A DNA stretch of 64,000 nucleotides from Planobispora longispora. Lineage in GTDB: Bacteria > Actinomycetota > Actinomycetes > Streptosporangiales > Streptosporangiaceae. Below the pieces are notes generated by a model. It was not told the DNA's origin, did no database searches, and saw only the letters and a list, made by a program, of their open reading frames with translations. Below are positions 36,269 through 45,008 of the stretch, piece after piece (the first letter of the stretch is position 1; every line of letters begins with the position of its first letter). A program made the position numbers and the translations under genes. The stretch lies in the NCBI RefSeq assembly GCF_016863135.1, contig NZ_BOOH01000021.1, positions 310,001 to 374,000 of the forward strand, written 5' to 3'.

Positions 36269-38410
36269 TCAGATCCCGGGGTCGAAGGTCGCGAAGAACG
36301 TCTCGATCATGCCGGAGCTCTTCTCCCAGTCCAGGTCCCGCACCACGATCGCGATCTGGTAGGCGTTGTCACCGCTCACCGCCACGTACCGGGTCAGACC
36401 GTGCATCGGGACGATCCCGTCCTGGACGAAGGTGTACTCCCAGTCGGCGGCCTTCCAGGAGCCGTAGGAGACCGCGGCCACGCCGACCTCGATGTACTCG
36501 TCCAGGCCCTTCTTGTCGGCCTTGCGCAGCGCGGTCACCGGATCGGCCACGGAAGCCTCGGCGACCACGATGCTCCGGCCGCTGTTCTTCGGCCCGGAGA
36601 AGGTGACGGTGCCGTCGTCGGAGGCCTTCGCCGTCCAGCCCTCGGGGAGCACGGCGGAGACGCCGCCCTCGCTCAGCTTGGCGAACCCCTCGGGGATGTC
36701 GGTGCTCCGGCTGCTCGGCGACGCCGGATCGGCGGGCGCGGAGATCGCCGGCGACGTGCTGGAGGGGTCGGTGTCGGAGGACTCTCCCGGCGTCAGCAGC
36801 AGCGCCACGGCGACCACGACTCCCAGCGCCCCGGCCCCGGTGGCCAGCATCAGGCGCGCGGTCGGCCGTCCGTCGCGCATCCAGTCGCTGTCGGCGGACG
36901 TCCTGCGGCGCGCGGTCCTGCGCCCCGGGGAGGTCTCCTCCGTGGACGGCCCGGTTCTGACCGGGCCCGTGGAGCTCGCGGAGCTCGCGGAACGCCGGGC
37001 CCGTCTCCCCCCGGTGTCCAGCACCTGGTCGGCGGAGGCGTGGACCGGCAGGACCGGGGCGGGCTGGGGCCCGCTGCGGGAGGCGAACTCGCCGGAGACG
37101 CTGCGCAGCGAGTCGAACGGGTCCGCGCCGGGGAAGCCGGTGGCCCCGCCCAGCTCGGCGGAGGTGCTGCGCAGCGCGTCGTAGCCGCGCTGGTGCCCGC
37201 CGGAGGGGCTGCTGAGAGAGGTGAACGGGTCGGCGGGCGCGCCCGGGACGGCGCCGACCGGCCCGGAGGCGGACAGCAGGTCGGTGGGGTGGGCTCCGGA
37301 AGGGGCGGACAGCACGTCATAGCCCACCGGGTAACCGCCCGAGGTGCTGTTCTGCGGGTCGTACGGCACCCGCACCGGGCCGGAGGGGGTCTCGATGATC
37401 CGCGAGGGCATCGGGCCGGACGGCGGGTCCAGCGGCGGCATCAGGTTCATCGGCATGGAGTTGCCGGGCACCGGCATCACCGCGGGCACCTGGGAGGTGG
37501 GCCCCCGGTTCGGGGTGTTCGAGCCGTGGCTGCGCAGCACCTGCTCCAGCAGGTCCGACACCTGCGCCGCGGACATCCGGTCGGCGGGGTTCTTGCGGAG
37601 CAGGCCCTCGATGATGCCGGCCAGCGCCCCGGCCCGCTGCGGCCGGGCGGGCTCCTGGGTCAGGATCGCGCCGAGGACGGCCATGGCGTCGGGCCCCTCG
37701 TACGGCGGGCGGCCCTCGACCGCCGCGTACAGGGTGGCGCCGAAGGACCACAGGTCGGCGGCCTGCGTGATCGGCTGGCCGGAGAGCCGCTCCGGCGGGA
37801 TGTAGGCGGGCGACCCCATCAGCAGGCCGGTCTGGGTGATCGTGACGTCGCCCTCGATGGCGGCGATGCCGAAGTCGGTGAGCACCACCCGGTCGGAGGT
37901 GAGCAGAACGTTTCCGGGCTTGATGTCACGGTGCAGGATCCCGGCGGCGTGCGCGTGCCGCAGCGCGTCGAGGACCCGGATGCCGATCTCGGCGGCCTGG
38001 GCCACCGGCAGCGGCCCGCTCTGCCGTACGGCCTGCTCCAGCGACCAGGCGCGGACCAGCTCCATCACGATCCACGGCCGCCCGTCCTCCTCGACGACGT
38101 CGTGGACGGTCACGATCCCCGGGTGGCTGATGCGGGCGGCGGAGCGCGCCTCGCGCATCATGCGCCGGTGCGCCACCTGCTTGCCCGCGTGGTCCAGCCC
38201 GTAGGGAAGGATCAGCTCCTTCACCGCGACGTCGCGGTCGAGCAGCACGTCGTGCGCGTGCCAGACCATGCCCATGCCGCCCCGGCCGACCGGCGACATC
38301 AGGCGGTAGCGCCTGCCCACCAGTCTGCCCTGGCCCTGCGGTGCGGTCCCGGTGATGTTCGCACCCTCCGGTCCAGGGGGTACCTTGCCGATCAAACGAT
38401 CCGCTGACAT
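36269..38410 (-). CDS. receptor-type Ser/Thr protein kinase
   Basis: A 713-residue kinase. The domain covers about 34-295: YRLMSPVGRGGMGMVW, AVKEL Lys, ILHRDIKPGNV, LTDFGIA and GSPAYIPPERL. Residues 300-520 form a disordered Ser/Pro/Gly-rich juxtamembrane region, then one membrane helix (LMLATGAGALGVVVAVALLL, about 521-542). The outside part of about 170 residues is a compact domain (FAKLSEGGVSAVLPEGWTAKASDDGTVTFSG ... AVSYGSWKAADWEYTFV), similar to small lipoprotein-like domains found behind actinobacterial kinases. There is no PASTA repeat. The ATG follows GGGGGCGGGG. It has no phosphatase neighbour. Confidence 0.92.
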   Translation of the reverse strand: MSADRLIGKVPPGPEGANITGTAPQGQGRLVGRRYRLMSPVGRGGMGMVWHAHDVLLDRDVAVKELILPYGLDHAGKQVAHRRMMREARSAARISHPGIVTVHDVVEEDGRPWIVMELVRAWSLEQAVRQSGPLPVAQAAEIGIRVLDALRHAHAAGILHRDIKPGNVLLTSDRVVLTDFGIAAIEGDVTITQTGLLMGSPAYIPPERLSGQPITQAADLWSFGATLYAAVEGRPPYEGPDAMAVLGAILTQEPARPQRAGALAGIIEGLLRKNPADRMSAAQVSDLLEQVLRSHGSNTPNRGPTSQVPAVMPVPGNSMPMNLMPPLDPPSGPMPSRIIETPSGPVRVPYDPQNSTSGGYPVGYDVLSAPSGAHPTDLLSASGPVGAVPGAPADPFTSLSSPSGGHQRGYDALRSTSAELGGATGFPGADPFDSLRSVSGEFASRSGPQPAPVLPVHASADQVLDTGGRRARRSASSASSTGPVRTGPSTEETSPGRRTARRRTSADSDWMRDGRPTARLMLATGAGALGVVVAVALLLTPGESSDTDPSSTSPAISAPADPASPSSRSTDIPEGFAKLSEGGVSAVLPEGWTAKASDDGTVTFSGPKNSGRSIVVAEASVADPVTALRKADKKGLDEYIEVGVAAVSYGSWKAADWEYTFVQDGIVPMHGLTRYVAVSGDNAYQIAIVVRDLDWEKSSGMIETFFATFDPGI

Positions 38411-38649
38411 ACCCCGCCCCCATGTTCAGCCCAATTTGTGAGGTTGAACACGATATAGCGCTTACGTTCGGTAATGGAAGCTGGGACGCGAAGAAAGCAA
38501 GTCTTTACCTTTGTCGCAGTCTGATGCGCTTTGTGAGACCGGCGGGATGCACGGGGCGCGACGTGGGCCGACTCCCCGCCGCGATCCGGCCCGGCGCACG
38601 GGCCTGTTTTCGCTCCCCGTGATCGCCGGGATCCATTGTAAACGATCAT
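38411..38649. other. intergenic region between two kinase/catabolic units
   Basis: This gap separates the kinase start from the ylbE stop on the same strand. It is less GC-rich than its surroundings near 38430-38530 and 38620-38650, as expected for a promoter and an operon end. GTTCA and TGAAC flank a 16-base spacer just upstream of the kinase. I see no gene or clear RNA element. Confidence 0.5.
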
Positions 38650-40044
38650 TTATGCGACCGGTACGGCCTCCGCCAGGGCCGCCAGGGCGGCGGTGAACGC
38701 CGAGGCGGGCGGGCTGACCAGTCCGGCGCCCACCTGCCCGGTGCCCGCGACCCGGCCGGCGATGCCGGTGTTCACCGTGGGCAGCAGCCCGGTCCTGGCC
38801 ACCAGCGTCACGTCCACGCCGACCGGCGTGCCCCGGAAGCCGAGACCGGGGATCTGGTAGGCCGGGTGCTCGGCCAGGGTGATCTCGTACATCGACCGGG
38901 TGGCCGCCACGGCCTCGGAGACGTCGCCGCCGACGAACCTGACGATCGCCGGGGCCGCCGCCATCGCGAAGCCGCCCAGGCCCGCCGTCTCGGTGATCGT
39001 CGAGTCGCCGATGTCGGGGTTGGCGTCCGCGGGGCCGTACGCGCCGAGATAGAGCCCGTCCGGCACGCCCGCCGGGCCGGTGAACCAGCGGTCGCCCAGC
39101 CCGGAGACCTGGACGCCGAAGTCGGTGCCGTTGCGGGCCATCGCGACGACCAGGGTGGAGCCGGGGACGTCCCGGGCGGCGTCGGCGCTCACCTTGCACG
39201 CGGCCATGCCCGGATTGAGGAAGAAGTGGTCGTTGCCGCCGGCGAAGCGCAGCACCTCGGCCGCGCGCCCCGGAGCGGCCTCCACCACGGCCGGGGCCAG
39301 CTCGCGCACCAGCAGCGAGGTCGCGGCCCGGTTGCGGTTGTGCAGCTCGTCGCCCATCTGCAGGGCCTGCGCGATCAGCGCGCGCAGGTCCAGCGGGCCG
39401 GTCAGCTCCAGGGCCGCCCGGAGCACCGGGCCGAGCACCTCGCCCATCCAGCGCAGCCGCCCGATCACCTCGGGCCCGTAGGCGCCGTAGCGCAGCACCT
39501 TGCCGAGCCCCTCGTTGAGCGAGCAGTAGGCGGTGCCGCCGTACTCGGCGTCGCGCACCTCGAACATCCACATCGACCGGCTGACCACGCCCGCCATCGG
39601 CCCCACCGTCCGGTGGTGGTGGCAGGGCTCCAGCCGGACGGCCCCGGCGGCCAGTCGCGCGGCGGCCTCCTCCTCGTCGGCGGCCAGGCCCTCCAGCAGC
39701 GTCGCGCCGATCAGCGCGCCGCGCATCGGCCCCGACGCGCGCTCCCAGGTGATCGGCGGCCCGGCGTGCAGGAACGTGCCCGGCGGCAGGTCCAGCACCT
39801 CGTGCGCGGGCCGCACCGCGACCAGCTGCGGGCGCGCGGAGGTCAGCCGGCCCACCGCGCGGTCGTTGGCGGCGGCCCTGCGCGGGTCGGCCAGCACCCG
39901 CGCCAGGTCGTCCTCGGTCCCGGGCAGCGGCGGCCGCCAGTCCACCGTCACACGCGGTACGGCCTGCGCGTCCAGCGCCTCGCCGAGCACCTCCGTCCCG
40001 GCGGTGATCACGTGGAGCTCGCCGGAGAGCATGGGCAACGTCAT
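38650..40044 (-). CDS. ylbE: YlbE/DUF1116 protein, putative oxamate carbamoyltransferase subunit
   Basis: A 464-residue protein of the DUF1116 family. Typical blocks are ARPQLVAVRPAHEVLDLP, FLHAGPPITWERASGPMRGAL, RLEPCHHHRTVGPMAGVVS and FEVRDAEYGGTAYCSLNEGLGKVLRYG. In E. coli the homologue YlbE acts with FdrA and YlbF and has been linked to oxamate carbamoyltransferase (AllFGH) in allantoin fermentation; that assignment is from memory of recent work. The ATG at 40044 overlaps the fdrA stop as ATGA. With fdrA and a DUF2877 gene it makes the full three-subunit set. No carbamate kinase is adjacent. Confidence 0.85.
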   Translation of the reverse strand: MTLPMLSGELHVITAGTEVLGEALDAQAVPRVTVDWRPPLPGTEDDLARVLADPRRAAANDRAVGRLTSARPQLVAVRPAHEVLDLPPGTFLHAGPPITWERASGPMRGALIGATLLEGLAADEEEAAARLAAGAVRLEPCHHHRTVGPMAGVVSRSMWMFEVRDAEYGGTAYCSLNEGLGKVLRYGAYGPEVIGRLRWMGEVLGPVLRAALELTGPLDLRALIAQALQMGDELHNRNRAATSLLVRELAPAVVEAAPGRAAEVLRFAGGNDHFFLNPGMAACKVSADAARDVPGSTLVVAMARNGTDFGVQVSGLGDRWFTGPAGVPDGLYLGAYGPADANPDIGDSTITETAGLGGFAMAAAPAIVRFVGGDVSEAVAATRSMYEITLAEHPAYQIPGLGFRGTPVGVDVTLVARTGLLPTVNTGIAGRVAGTGQVGAGLVSPPASAFTAALAALAEAVPVA

Positions 40045-41762
40045 CGAACGCTCCTGAATCCCGCCAGGCGGGCCGCGTGCCGGGCGGCCAGCGCGTTGGA
40101 GGCGAACACGTCCGCCCCGGCCGCGCGCAGCGCCTCCGCCTGCGCGGGCAGGCCCTGGGGGTCGCCCGCGGAGCCGACCAGGGCGACGACCACGGGCACC
40201 CCCCGTGCGACGGCGGCGGCGATCGCGGGCGCGAGCCGCGCGGCGGGATCGGGGTCGGCGCCGTGGCCGAGCACCACGTCGAGCAGGGCCACGTCGCCGC
40301 GGGGGACCGCGGCCAGGGCCTCCAGGCGGAGCGCCGGATCGATCATCGGGTGGGCGCGGCCCCGGGTGTAGGCGTCGTCGCCGTAGTCGGTGAACTCCCC
40401 GGACCCGGCGACCAGCCGCGCCTCCGCGCAGAGCGTGCCGCCCGAGTAGATCCCCCGCAGCGACGCCGGCCCGGAGGGGAGACCGGGACGGCTCCCGGCA
40501 TCCAGAATCCCACCGGACGCGGCCTCTCCGGCGTCCGGGATCCCGCCCGGTACGGCTTCTCCGCTGTCCGGGATCCCGCCCGGTATGGCCTCTCCGGCAT
40601 CCGGGAATCCGCCGGGCGCGGCCTCTCCGGTGTCCCGGGTTTCTCCGGGCGAGGTCTCTCCGGTGGGGATCGCGGGCCACGACGGCCAGGCGGGCGGTTC
40701 GGTTCCCAGCGCGCGCAGGACGGACTCGGCCGCGGAGGTCAGGTCCTCGCCGGAGCCGAGCAGGACGGTCACCACGGGCGTGGCGAGCTTGTCCACGGCC
40801 TCCCGTACGGCCTCCGCCACCTCCGGGGCGGGCGGCTTGGAGACCAGGGCGATCAGCCGGGTCGCGGGATCGGCGTCGAGCGCGTCCAGGGCCCGGAGCG
40901 TGGACAGGCCGCCCACCTCGGCCGAAAGATCGCGCCCGCCCACCCCCAGGATGTGGCTGACCCCCACGCCGGCCAGGTCCAGCAGGCACGCCACCTGCTG
41001 CGCGCCGGTCCCCGAGGCGGCCACGATCCCGACCGGGCCGGGGCGGAGCACGTTGGCGAAGCCGAGCCCGGCCCCGCCGACCACGGCGGTGCCGCAGTCC
41101 GGGCCCATCACCAGCGAGCCGGTCTGCTCGGCCCGCCGCTTGAGCAGGACCTCCTGCTCGACGGGCATGTTGTCGCTGAAGATCATCACAGGGAGGCCCG
41201 CCTCGACCGCGTCCAGGGCCTCGGCGAACGCGTGCGGTCCCGGGACCGAGACCAGCGCCAGCGCCGCGCTCCCCGTCCCGGCGGCGTCACCGGTCAGCGC
41301 CTCGCCGGTCCCGGTCGCCTCCTCGCGGGTTCCGTCGGCCCCGCTGACTCCGCCGGCTGCGCTGGCCCCGGCGGTCTCCCGATAGGTTCCGTCGGCCCGG
41401 CTGACTCCGCCGGCTCCGGTGACCCCGGCGGTCTCCCGCAGGGCGGCGCGGACGGTGCGCGGCGGGTGGTCGGCGGCGGCCCGGCCCGCCGTACGGACCG
41501 CGAGACCGGCCAGGAGGCGGTCGAGCTCGGCGGCGGCCCGCCCGGCGGCGTCCTCGTCGTCCGCGCGGAGCGCGACCAGCAGGTCGGCCGGGCCGGAGCC
41601 GGGCAGCGCGAAGCCCAGTTCGGCGGCGATGCCGCGGTTGAGCTCGGTGGCCATGGCCACCACCGCGGCCTTCACCCCGGGCAGCCCGGACAGGACCTGG
41701 CTGACCCGCATGAGGCTCACCGAGTCGTGGTACGTCCCGGTCCGGATCTGAACGACATCCAC
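40041..41762 (-). CDS. fdrA: FdrA-type acyl-CoA-synthetase-like carbamoyltransferase subunit
   Basis: A protein of about 573 residues related to succinyl-CoA synthetase and known as FdrA. Visible blocks are VDVVQIRTGTYHDSVSLM at the start, MIFSDNMPVEQEVLLKRRAEQTGSLVMGPDCGTAVVGG, and GPVGIVAASGTGAQQVACLLDLAGVGVSHILGVGGRDLS. The GTG at 41762 follows GGGAGG and matches the family start; the frame continues to 41876 through a repetitive stretch that is probably not translated. Two in-frame repeat arrays sit in linkers (five 33-bp units at 40497-40661; two 57-bp units at 41329-41442). It should form the oxamate carbamoyltransferase with ylbE and the DUF2877 gene. Confidence 0.85.
   Translation of the reverse strand: MDVVQIRTGTYHDSVSLMRVSQVLSGLPGVKAAVVAMATELNRGIAAELGFALPGSGPADLLVALRADDEDAAGRAAAELDRLLAGLAVRTAGRAAADHPPRTVRAALRETAGVTGAGGVSRADGTYRETAGASAAGGVSGADGTREEATGTGEALTGDAAGTGSAALALVSVPGPHAFAEALDAVEAGLPVMIFSDNMPVEQEVLLKRRAEQTGSLVMGPDCGTAVVGGAGLGFANVLRPGPVGIVAASGTGAQQVACLLDLAGVGVSHILGVGGRDLSAEVGGLSTLRALDALDADPATRLIALVSKPPAPEVAEAVREAVDKLATPVVTVLLGSGEDLTSAAESVLRALGTEPPAWPSWPAIPTGETSPGETRDTGEAAPGGFPDAGEAIPGGIPDSGEAVPGGIPDAGEAASGGILDAGSRPGLPSGPASLRGIYSGGTLCAEARLVAGSGEFTDYGDDAYTRGRAHPMIDPALRLEALAAVPRGDVALLDVVLGHGADPDPAARLAPAIAAAVARGVPVVVALVGSAGDPQGLPAQAEALRAAGADVFASNALAARHAARLAGFRSVR
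40497..40661. repeat. 33-bp in-frame tandem repeat inside fdrA, five units
   Basis: Five imperfect 33-bp units run head to tail at 40497, 40530, 40563, 40596 and 40629. They encode 11-residue blocks like GEAVPGGIPDA in a linker between the two CoA-ligase-like halves of FdrA. Unit length is a multiple of three, so the frame is kept. A second array of two 57-bp units lies at 41329-41442. Confidence 0.9.
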
Positions 41763-41862
41763 GGGACCTCCCTCACCGGTCACGCCGGTCGCGGCCATGA
41801 CGTCGTCGTGCTCACCGGTCACGCCGGTCACGGCCGCGACGTCGTGTTCGGCGGCCCGCCCG

Positions 41863-42789
41863 TCACGCCCGCCCACGGCCCCCGCCCCCGGGCTCGCCGC
41901 CGCCGTCCCGCAGGTCGAGGACGGAGCTCAGGCCGATGCGCAGGCCCCACGCCAGGTCCGCGCCGGAGGTGTGGCCGAGCTGGAGCAGCCGGTGCAGCGC
42001 GGGTTCCAGGGACTGCCGTCCCGCCAGGCCGCGCAGGACGGCCAGGACCTCGCCGCTGGCCTCGCCCCGGGCCGCGCAGTGCAGCAGCGTCGCCGAGATG
42101 GGGGTGGTCCTGCCGCGGGCGTCGAAGGTGACGGCGGCGGCCAGCCAGTCGGCCAGCCAGACCGCGCGGCCCGTCCCGGTGGCCGTGCCCAGGTGGCGCA
42201 GGGCCACCAGCAGCCCGGCGAGCATGTCGTCACCGCTCGGGGTGAGGCCGGGGCCCAGTCCGACGAGTTGCTCGGCGGCCATGATGCCGCGCAGCAGTGA
42301 GGCCTCGGCGCACCCCTCGGTCAGCAGCCCGGCCGCGCCGTTGCCCTCCAGCCCGGGGCGTTTCGGCGACCGGTCGCACAGCTCGGTCATCACGGGCAGC
42401 GCCTGCGCCAGCCGTACCGGATCGGCCGGGCCGAGCGGAGGGGCGGGGTCCCACCAGCGGTGGGCGCGCAGGCTGAGCGAGCCGATCTCGATCACGCCGT
42501 CCCCGACGGAGGCGTCGGCCCCCACCGAGACCCGCGGGATCGGGTCGCCGACGACCATCGCGTTGGGCAGCCGGGTGGCCTCCCCGGTGACCACCGCGAT
42601 CACGTGCGGTTCGAGGTCCGCGCGGACCTCCAGGTAGACCCCGGCGGGGAAGGCCGCCAGCACCCGCGCGGGGCGGCGGGACGACTCCAGCGTCCGGCGC
42701 AGGGCCGTGCTGGCCGCACCGGTCGCGTGCGTCCTCGCCGGAGCCCGTGCGGGGACCCGCTGCGTCCTCGGGCGCGTTCCAACCGTCAC
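41863..42789 (-). CDS. DUF2877 (YlbF-like) protein, third carbamoyltransferase subunit
   Basis: A 308-residue protein of the DUF2877 family. It contains AVWLADWLAAAVTFDARGRTTPISATLLHCAARGE and VGLGPGLTPSGDDMLAGLLVALRHLG, the strongest family block. In enterobacteria the homologue YlbF is encoded next to fdrA and ylbE and is counted as the third subunit of oxamate carbamoyltransferase. The GTG at 42789 follows GGTGAG. It is the first gene of this operon and is divergent from the PucR regulator with a 127-bp gap. The Arg/Ala/Pro-rich first 25 residues may not be translated. Confidence 0.83.
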   Translation of the reverse strand: MTVGTRPRTQRVPARAPARTHATGAASTALRRTLESSRRPARVLAAFPAGVYLEVRADLEPHVIAVVTGEATRLPNAMVVGDPIPRVSVGADASVGDGVIEIGSLSLRAHRWWDPAPPLGPADPVRLAQALPVMTELCDRSPKRPGLEGNGAAGLLTEGCAEASLLRGIMAAEQLVGLGPGLTPSGDDMLAGLLVALRHLGTATGTGRAVWLADWLAAAVTFDARGRTTPISATLLHCAARGEASGEVLAVLRGLAGRQSLEPALHRLLQLGHTSGADLAWGLRIGLSSVLDLRDGGGEPGGGGRGRA

Positions 42790-42916
42790 CGGAGCTCACC
42801 GTCCATGGCCTGACGGTAGAACGGCATGCGATCACCGACGTACGGAGAAAGCTGCCAACGGTTCGCCCAAAGGTTGGCTCTTCCTGACAGACGGCTCTAT
42901 CAGTCACAATCCCCTC

Positions 42917-44479
42917 ATGGAACCCCCCGTACGCCTGGCCAGCACTGGAACGATCACGCACGGCGTCGCCGTCGGCGAGGTTCTCGGCGTCTCGACGCTG
43001 GCCGGAGCCCGGCTGATCGCGGGGGAGCGCGGACTGGACCGCATCGTGCAGCGGCTCAACGTGATGGAGGTCCCGGACATCCTCGCCTGGGTCAAGCCCC
43101 ACGAACTGCTGCTCACCACCGGCTACCCGCTGCGCAACACGCCCCAGTCGCTCGACCGGCTCGTGGCCGACCTGGACGAGCGGGGACTGGCCGCGCTGGC
43201 CATCAAGCTCGGCCGCTACCTGGACGAGCTGCCCGACGTGATGGTGGAGCAGGCCGACCGGCTGGGGTTCCCGCTGATCCAGCTCCCCGACGACGTCGGC
43301 TTCGACGACATCCTCAACCAGGTCCTCACCGACATCCTCAACCGGCAGGCCGGAGTGCTGGCCCGGGTGGAGGAGGCGCACCGGGCGCTGGTGGCCGTCG
43401 TGCTGGCCGGGGGCGGGCTGCGGGAGGTGGCCGCGGAGGTGGCCGGGCTGCTCGGCGTGGCCGTGGCCGTCCTCGACGGCGCGGGGCAGACCCTGGCCGC
43501 GGCCGGGCCCGCCGAGTACCTGGCCGCGCTGCGCGGAGCCCCCGAATCCCGCCGCACCTCCGTCCCCGTCGTCGCGGGCGGGCACCACCACGGCCGGATC
43601 GTCGCCTACGGCCCCGCCGGCTCGATCGACGACAACGACGTCGGCATCTTGGAACGTGCCGCCACGGTCGCGGCCCTCGTGGTCACCCGGCAGGAGGCGG
43701 TCAACGCGGTCGAGAGCAAGTACCGGGCCGACTTCCTGCGCGATGTGCTCACCGGCCGGGCGGGCGGCTCCGAACGGGTCATCTCCCGGGCCAGGGCCTT
43801 CGGCTGGGATCTGGAGCGCCCCGTCACCGTCCTGGTGGCCGAGCTCGACCCGGACGGCGACGAGCGGGCCGCCCAGGACCGGCTGGTCGCCTGCTGGGCC
43901 GCGGCGCTGCGCCGGCACGACCCGCGCGGCGCGGTGGCGGGCTTCTCCCACGAGGTCGTCGCCGTCGTGGACGCCGCCGCCGACACCGCCCGCCTGGCCA
44001 GGGACGCCGCCGCGGCCTTCGCCGAGTGCCTGCCCGCGACCTTCTCCACCGGCGCGAGCCGTACCGCCACCGGGGCGCAGGAGCTGGCCGAGGCGTACGG
44101 CCAGGCGCTGAAGGCCAGCAGGGTCGGCCGCCAGCTGCACGGCCCCGGCGCGGTCGCCCACTTCGACCAGCTCGGCGTCTACCGGCTGCTCTCCCTGGTC
44201 GGCGACACCGACGAGCTGCACGCGTTCGTCCGCGAGACCCTCGGCCGGCTCGCCTCCGACGACGACGCCGAGAACGCCGACCTGCGCCGGACCCTGCAGG
44301 TGCTGCTGGAGACCAACCTCAACGTCGCCGAGACCGCCCGGCGGCTGCACTTCCACTACAACACGCTGCGCTACCGGATCGGCAAGCTGGAGCGCCTGCT
44401 CGGCAACTTCACCGAGGACGCCCACCTGCGGCTCAACCTCACGCTGGCCCTGCACGTCCTGCGCATGCGCGGCATCTGA
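42917..44479 (+). CDS. PucR-family purine catabolism regulator
   Basis: A 520-residue activator or repressor. The N-terminal PucR domain runs from GVAVGEVLGVSTLAGARLIAGERGLDR to DDILNQVLTDILNRQ; the middle is a GGDEF-related CdaR domain; the C-terminal HTH is NVAETARRLHFHYNTLRYRIGKLERLLG. PucR proteins control genes for purine, allantoin and related nitrogen sources. Divergence from the fdrA operon makes it the likely regulator of that operon. The ATG at 42917 has no ribosome site; CACAAT six bases upstream is a weak -10, so a leaderless mRNA is possible. Confidence 0.9.
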   Translation: MEPPVRLASTGTITHGVAVGEVLGVSTLAGARLIAGERGLDRIVQRLNVMEVPDILAWVKPHELLLTTGYPLRNTPQSLDRLVADLDERGLAALAIKLGRYLDELPDVMVEQADRLGFPLIQLPDDVGFDDILNQVLTDILNRQAGVLARVEEAHRALVAVVLAGGGLREVAAEVAGLLGVAVAVLDGAGQTLAAAGPAEYLAALRGAPESRRTSVPVVAGGHHHGRIVAYGPAGSIDDNDVGILERAATVAALVVTRQEAVNAVESKYRADFLRDVLTGRAGGSERVISRARAFGWDLERPVTVLVAELDPDGDERAAQDRLVACWAAALRRHDPRGAVAGFSHEVVAVVDAAADTARLARDAAAAFAECLPATFSTGASRTATGAQELAEAYGQALKASRVGRQLHGPGAVAHFDQLGVYRLLSLVGDTDELHAFVRETLGRLASDDDAENADLRRTLQVLLETNLNVAETARRLHFHYNTLRYRIGKLERLLGNFTEDAHLRLNLTLALHVLRMRGI

Positions 44480-44498
44480 CCGGCTCTAAGCTGTGGGG

Positions 44499-44723
44499 GT
44501 GAACGAGACCTTTGAGCTGGAAACCGACTACATCCCGCTGTGCGACCTGCTGAAGTACTGCGCCGTCACCGACACCGGCGGCCAGGCCAAGCACTTCATC
44601 GCCGACGGGAACGTCATGGTCGACGGCCGGGTCGAGCTCCGCAAGACCTGCAAGATCCGCGCCGGCCAGGTCGTCACCGGCGACGGCTTCGAGATCCACG
44701 TCATCGCCCCTCAGGGCCGCTGA
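44499..44723 (+). CDS. S4-domain RNA-binding protein (YbcJ type)
   Basis: A 74-residue single S4 domain. Key blocks are YIPLCDLLKYCAVTDTGGQAKHFIADGNVMVDGRVELRKTCKIRAGQVV, the alpha-L fold that binds structured RNA. The GTG at 44499 is preferred because TAAGCT (44487-44492) ends six bases before it, which fits a leaderless mRNA; the GTG at 44493 would add two residues. It follows the PucR gene on the same strand by 19 bp but has its own promoter. The RNA target is unknown. Confidence 0.88.
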   Translation: MNETFELETDYIPLCDLLKYCAVTDTGGQAKHFIADGNVMVDGRVELRKTCKIRAGQVVTGDGFEIHVIAPQGR

Positions 44724-45008
44724 CCGAAGCCCCGGGGCGCCGGCCTCCGGGTGCCGGCCGACGGCAAGAGAGCCGATCGCCTCCCGTACGGCCGTGCCGG
44801 ATCAGGGCTCGCCGCCGTTCTCCTCGAAGGAGTCGATACCGCCGGGGTCTCCCATCCCAACGCTTTTCACTCGTAGTGATGGAGTGATTGCTTTCCATTT
44901 ACCATGCTCGGCTCGAACTGGTGAGCGGAAAAAGAAACGGCCCCCCGAAGGAGGCCGTAGAGCCGGGGGGAGTAGCCCCTGGCGCGATTAACTCCATGAT
45001 AGGCGGCG
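44724..45008. other. intergenic region with hairpins
   Basis: No gene is visible. GCCGGC (44739-44744) and GCCGGC (44753-44758) form a small hairpin soon after the S4 gene. ACGGCC and GGCCGT enclose CCCCGAAGGA near 44937-44958, and CCCCCCG/CGGGGGG (44941-44947/44964-44970) form an alternative stem. The stretch 44868-44930 is clearly less GC-rich than the neighbourhood. Confidence 0.5.

Noticed and set aside
36236-38407. 723-codon plus-strand frame opposite the second kinase
   Set aside because: A shadow frame with Gly/Arg/His-rich sequence; the kinase is clearly real.
40497-40661. CRISPR-like array
   Set aside because: The 33-bp units are contiguous without spacers and encode an in-frame protein repeat.
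41763-41876. N-terminal extension of FdrA to the GTG at 41876
   Set aside because: It encodes a repetitive stretch not seen in the family, while the GTG at 41762 has a good ribosome site and the family start sequence.
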